The notes beneath the pieces were generated by a model. That model did not search any database. It was given only the letters and a program-made list of their open reading frames with translations, and had not been told where the DNA came from. The position numbers and the translations under genes are program-made. A DNA stretch of 64,000 bases from CAWBOV01 sp963790525 (lineage in GTDB: Bacteria > Actinomycetota > Actinomycetes > Mycobacteriales > Jatrophihabitantaceae). Below, one piece after another: positions 62,224 to 64,000 of the stretch (its first letter is position 1; every line of letters begins with the position of its first letter). Location of the stretch: positions 1-64,000 of the forward strand of contig CAWBOV010000002.1 in the NCBI GenBank assembly GCA_963790525.1, in the 5' to 3' direction.

Positions 62224-62317
62224 CAGCTGCTCCTTCGGTGTCGCCAGGATCCTCGGTAGGTCGCAGTCAACTCTCCCGCATCCAGCTTTCCGGAACCAGT
62301 CCCTCCGAGACGACGCT

Positions 62318-62333
62318 GTCTCACATCTGAGAC
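62318..62333. promoter_or_regulatory. Inverted repeat, probable IclR-family operator
   Basis: GTCTCA-CATC-TGAGAC is a perfect 6-bp inverted repeat with a four-base spacer, ten bases before the iclR start and about 95 bp before hutU. The place suggests autoregulation of the regulator and, possibly, of hutU. Confidence 0.55.
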
Positions 62334-62342
62334 TCTGTCACC

Positions 62343-63104
62343 ATGCCTGACGCACCCCGCGCACCTGCCCTGTCGACGGGGCTGGCCGTGCTCCGCCTGC
62401 TCGCGGCGGCGACCGAGCCGCTGCCGGCCGCCGCGATCGCCCAGCGCCTGGACCTGCCCCGTTCCTCGGCGTACCACCTGCTCGGCGTGCTCGTGGAGCA
62501 GGGTTTCGTGCTGCACTACCCGCAGGAGCGCCGCTACGGCCTCGGCGTCGCGACCTTCGAACTGGGCACGGCCTACCTGCGCCAGGAGCGGCTCGAGCGG
62601 CTGGGTCGACCGGTGCTGACCCGGCTCGTCGTCGCGACGCGGGCGAGCGCCCACCTGGGCATCCTGCTCGGGCGCGATCTGCTGTACCTGCTCAAGGAGG
62701 ACCCGCGCCGGTCGCCCGCGCTCGTCACCGAGGTCGGTGTGCGCCTGCCGGCCCATCTGACGGCCTCGGGGCGGGCGTTGCTGGCGGCGCTGGGTGAGGC
62801 CGAACGGCGCGCGATCTACCCGGCGGGCGCGGCGCTGACCCGCCGTGGCAGCGCCGGGCCACGCACGGTGACCGGACTGTGGCGGCTGTTGGACGAGGAA
62901 CGCGTGGCCGGAGTGAGCGTGGAGGACGGCCACGTCACGCCGGGGTTCGCCTCGGTCGCGGCGGCGGCTCGCGACCGGTCGGGACGGCCGGTCGCCTCGG
63001 TCAGCGTCACGGTTCCCGGTGCCGACCTGGACGCCCGCCGCGAGGAGCTGGCCACGGCCGTGGTCCGGGCGGCCCGCGCGCTCAGCCGGCCACTCGGCGG
63101 CTGA
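62343..63104 (+). CDS. IclR-family transcriptional regulator, probable hut regulator
   Basis: 253 residues. ALSTGLAVLRLLAAATEPLPAAAIAQRLDLPRSSAYHLLGVL is the IclR winged helix (residues about 9-50), followed by a GAF-like effector domain with LPAHLTASGRALLAAL, GVSVEDGHVTPGFASVAAA and ASVSVTVPGADL typical of the family. It is divergent from hutU, so control of histidine or urocanate catabolism is likely. Frame intact. Confidence 0.9.
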   Translation: MPDAPRAPALSTGLAVLRLLAAATEPLPAAAIAQRLDLPRSSAYHLLGVLVEQGFVLHYPQERRYGLGVATFELGTAYLRQERLERLGRPVLTRLVVATRASAHLGILLGRDLLYLLKEDPRRSPALVTEVGVRLPAHLTASGRALLAALGEAERRAIYPAGAALTRRGSAGPRTVTGLWRLLDEERVAGVSVEDGHVTPGFASVAAAARDRSGRPVASVSVTVPGADLDARREELATAVVRAARALSRPLGG

Positions 63105-63163
63105 CCTGCGAACGGGTGACCGGAAGCAGGCTGACGGGAGAAGTCAGGCTGACCGGAGAAGCA

Positions 63164-63198
63164 GGACGGCCACACCCCGGAGCGAGGTGTGGCCGTCC
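63164..63198. terminator. Bidirectional hairpin terminator between convergent genes
   Basis: GGACGGCCACACC (63164-63176) pairs perfectly over 13 bases with GGTGTGGCCGTCC (63186-63198) around a nine-base loop. There is no clear T-run, but such long GC hairpins act as terminators in actinobacteria, and it lies in the 108-bp gap between the iclR and binding-protein gene ends. Confidence 0.8.
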
Positions 63199-63212
63199 GT
63201 TCAGCTCAGAGC

Positions 63213-64000
63213 TCAGACGAGCCCGTTGGCGGTGTCGAATGCCTTCGCCACAGCCTGCGGATCCATCTTCTTGTTGACGACGTCGTTCACCATCGTGGCG
63301 AGCTCGATGGTCGTCAGCTTCGCCGACACCGCGTTGGCGGCCGAGGTGATCGTGTCGGTCACCTTCGACGTGGTGACGAGCGGAATGATGTTCTGGGCGG
63401 CGAAGACGCTCTTGTCGTCGACCAGGGACACGAAACCATCCGTCACGATCGACGGGTCGGTGGAGAAGATGTCAGCGGCATCGACGCTGCCGTTCTTCAG
63501 CGCCGTCTGGGTGATCAGGCCGCTGGCCGCGAGCGGGGTGAACCGCCCGAACTTCAGGCCGTAGACCTTCTCGAAGCCGGGGATGCCGTCGACGCGGGTC
63601 TTCATGTTCGGCGGCGCGCCGTAGGTGAACTTGCTGGCAACCGGCACCAGGTCCGAGATCGTCTTGAGGTTGTACTTGGTGGCGGTCGCCTTGGTGACCG
63701 TGATCGTGTCGGCGTCCTGGGCCGCGGCGTAGTTCAGCGCGGTCAGGTTGGACGACGCGGCGACGGTCTTCAGCGCGGCGGCCACGTCGGCGGGCGACTT
63801 CGCCGTGGCCGAGGTGTCGAGGTAGTCGAGGATCGATCCGCTGTACTCCGGGATGAAGTCGATCGAACCCGCCTTGAGCGCGGCCATGTAGGCGGCCCGC
63901 TCACCGATGTTGACCTTGTACGACACCTTGACGCCCTTGGCGGCGAGCGCGTCGCCGTAGACGTAGGCCAGGATCGTGTTCTCCGTGAAGTCGGCCGAGC
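63213..64000 (-). CDS. Osmoprotectant (glycine betaine/proline-type) ABC transporter substrate-binding protein, partial
   Basis: C-terminal 262 residues; the start lies beyond the right edge. FTENTILAYVYGDALAAKGV, KVNIGERAAYMAALKAGSIDFIPEYSGS and DDKSVFAAQNIIPLVT place it in the OpuAC/OsmF-type solute-binding family, which collects glycine betaine, choline or related osmolytes outside the cell. Aromatic ligand residues (Tyr in PEYSGS, Tyr in KFTYGAPP) are in the expected positions. Partner permease and ATPase genes would be outside the window. Frame intact. Confidence 0.9.
   Translation of the reverse strand, partial: SADFTENTILAYVYGDALAAKGVKVSYKVNIGERAAYMAALKAGSIDFIPEYSGSILDYLDTSATAKSPADVAAALKTVAASSNLTALNYAAAQDADTITVTKATATKYNLKTISDLVPVASKFTYGAPPNMKTRVDGIPGFEKVYGLKFGRFTPLAASGLITQTALKNGSVDAADIFSTDPSIVTDGFVSLVDDKSVFAAQNIIPLVTTSKVTDTITSAANAVSAKLTTIELATMVNDVVNKKMDPQAVAKAFDTANGLV

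Overview
The window is very GC-rich chromosomal DNA, with mostly GTG/ATG starts, many GTGA/ATGA gene overlaps and several apparently leaderless starts. It carries actinobacterial signatures: HspR with HAIR operator elements, purL/Q/S as separate genes, DUF3151 and a DedA protein near fba and purA. From memory of the mycobacterial chromosome, the order dnaK-grpE-dnaJ-hspR, clpB, pyrE, a TrmH-like methylase, fba, DedA, purA and DUF3151 resembles the Rv0350-Rv0384 neighbourhood. I place the organism in the class Actinomycetes; the family cannot be fixed from the sequence alone. No rRNA, tRNA, transposase, CRISPR array or phage gene was seen.

Layout. 1-15221 (minus strand) is one long co-directional purine block: purA, a secreted S53 peptidase, purD, seven small membrane-anchored paralogues, purB, purC, purS, purQ, purL, then a repeat-rich membrane protein cut by the left edge. 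15287-25280 holds an unknown protein, a hydroxyisobutyrate-dehydrogenase-type oxidoreductase, DUF3151 with a 28-bp minisatellite at its 3' end, a TetR/MFS efflux pair with a 34-bp palindromic operator, fbaA, DUF427, DedA, RNase J and a ROK-like kinase. 25370-26620 holds a monooxygenase-like protein and methionine aminopeptidase. 26625-36663 (minus) is a nine-gene, mostly ATGA-overlapped operon for export and decoration of a surface glycan: three GT2, one GT4, a Wzx-like flippase, membrane proteins, an HxxxD acyltransferase and a GH16 enzyme. It starts from an AT-rich divergent intergenic region. 37118-41843 holds a Cys-rich mini-protein, a membrane endonuclease/phosphatase-family protein, a TrmH-like methylase, pyrE, an SDR and two membrane proteins. 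41847-54567 is the heat-shock region (clpB; dnaK-grpE-dnaJ-hspR) with HAIR sites, interrupted by an AroE-like dehydrogenase, two facing esterases, an aldo/keto reductase and an AAA ATPase. 54689-64000 holds AIM24, a low-molecular-weight phosphatase, a CPA2 antiporter, a histidine-utilisation cluster (hutU, an AllC-like hydrolase, hutF) with a divergent IclR regulator, and the start of an osmoprotectant ABC binding-protein gene.

Two points dominate. First, the purine operon contains a tandem array of 3.5 two-gene units (long-short alternating, 6785-11478). They encode single-span envelope proteins with a conserved four-cysteine pattern beginning C-x5-C; I know of no described family that matches and regard it as the best candidate for something new. 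Second, 18 genes, most of them essential, are out of frame in a way best explained by single-base insertions in the assembled consensus, not by biology. They cluster in bands (1-6735, 22.7-28.3 kb, 42.9 kb, 48.9-54.4 kb, 58-61.3 kb), while 6785-22571 is clean. Coordinates of broken genes are therefore given as whole spans.
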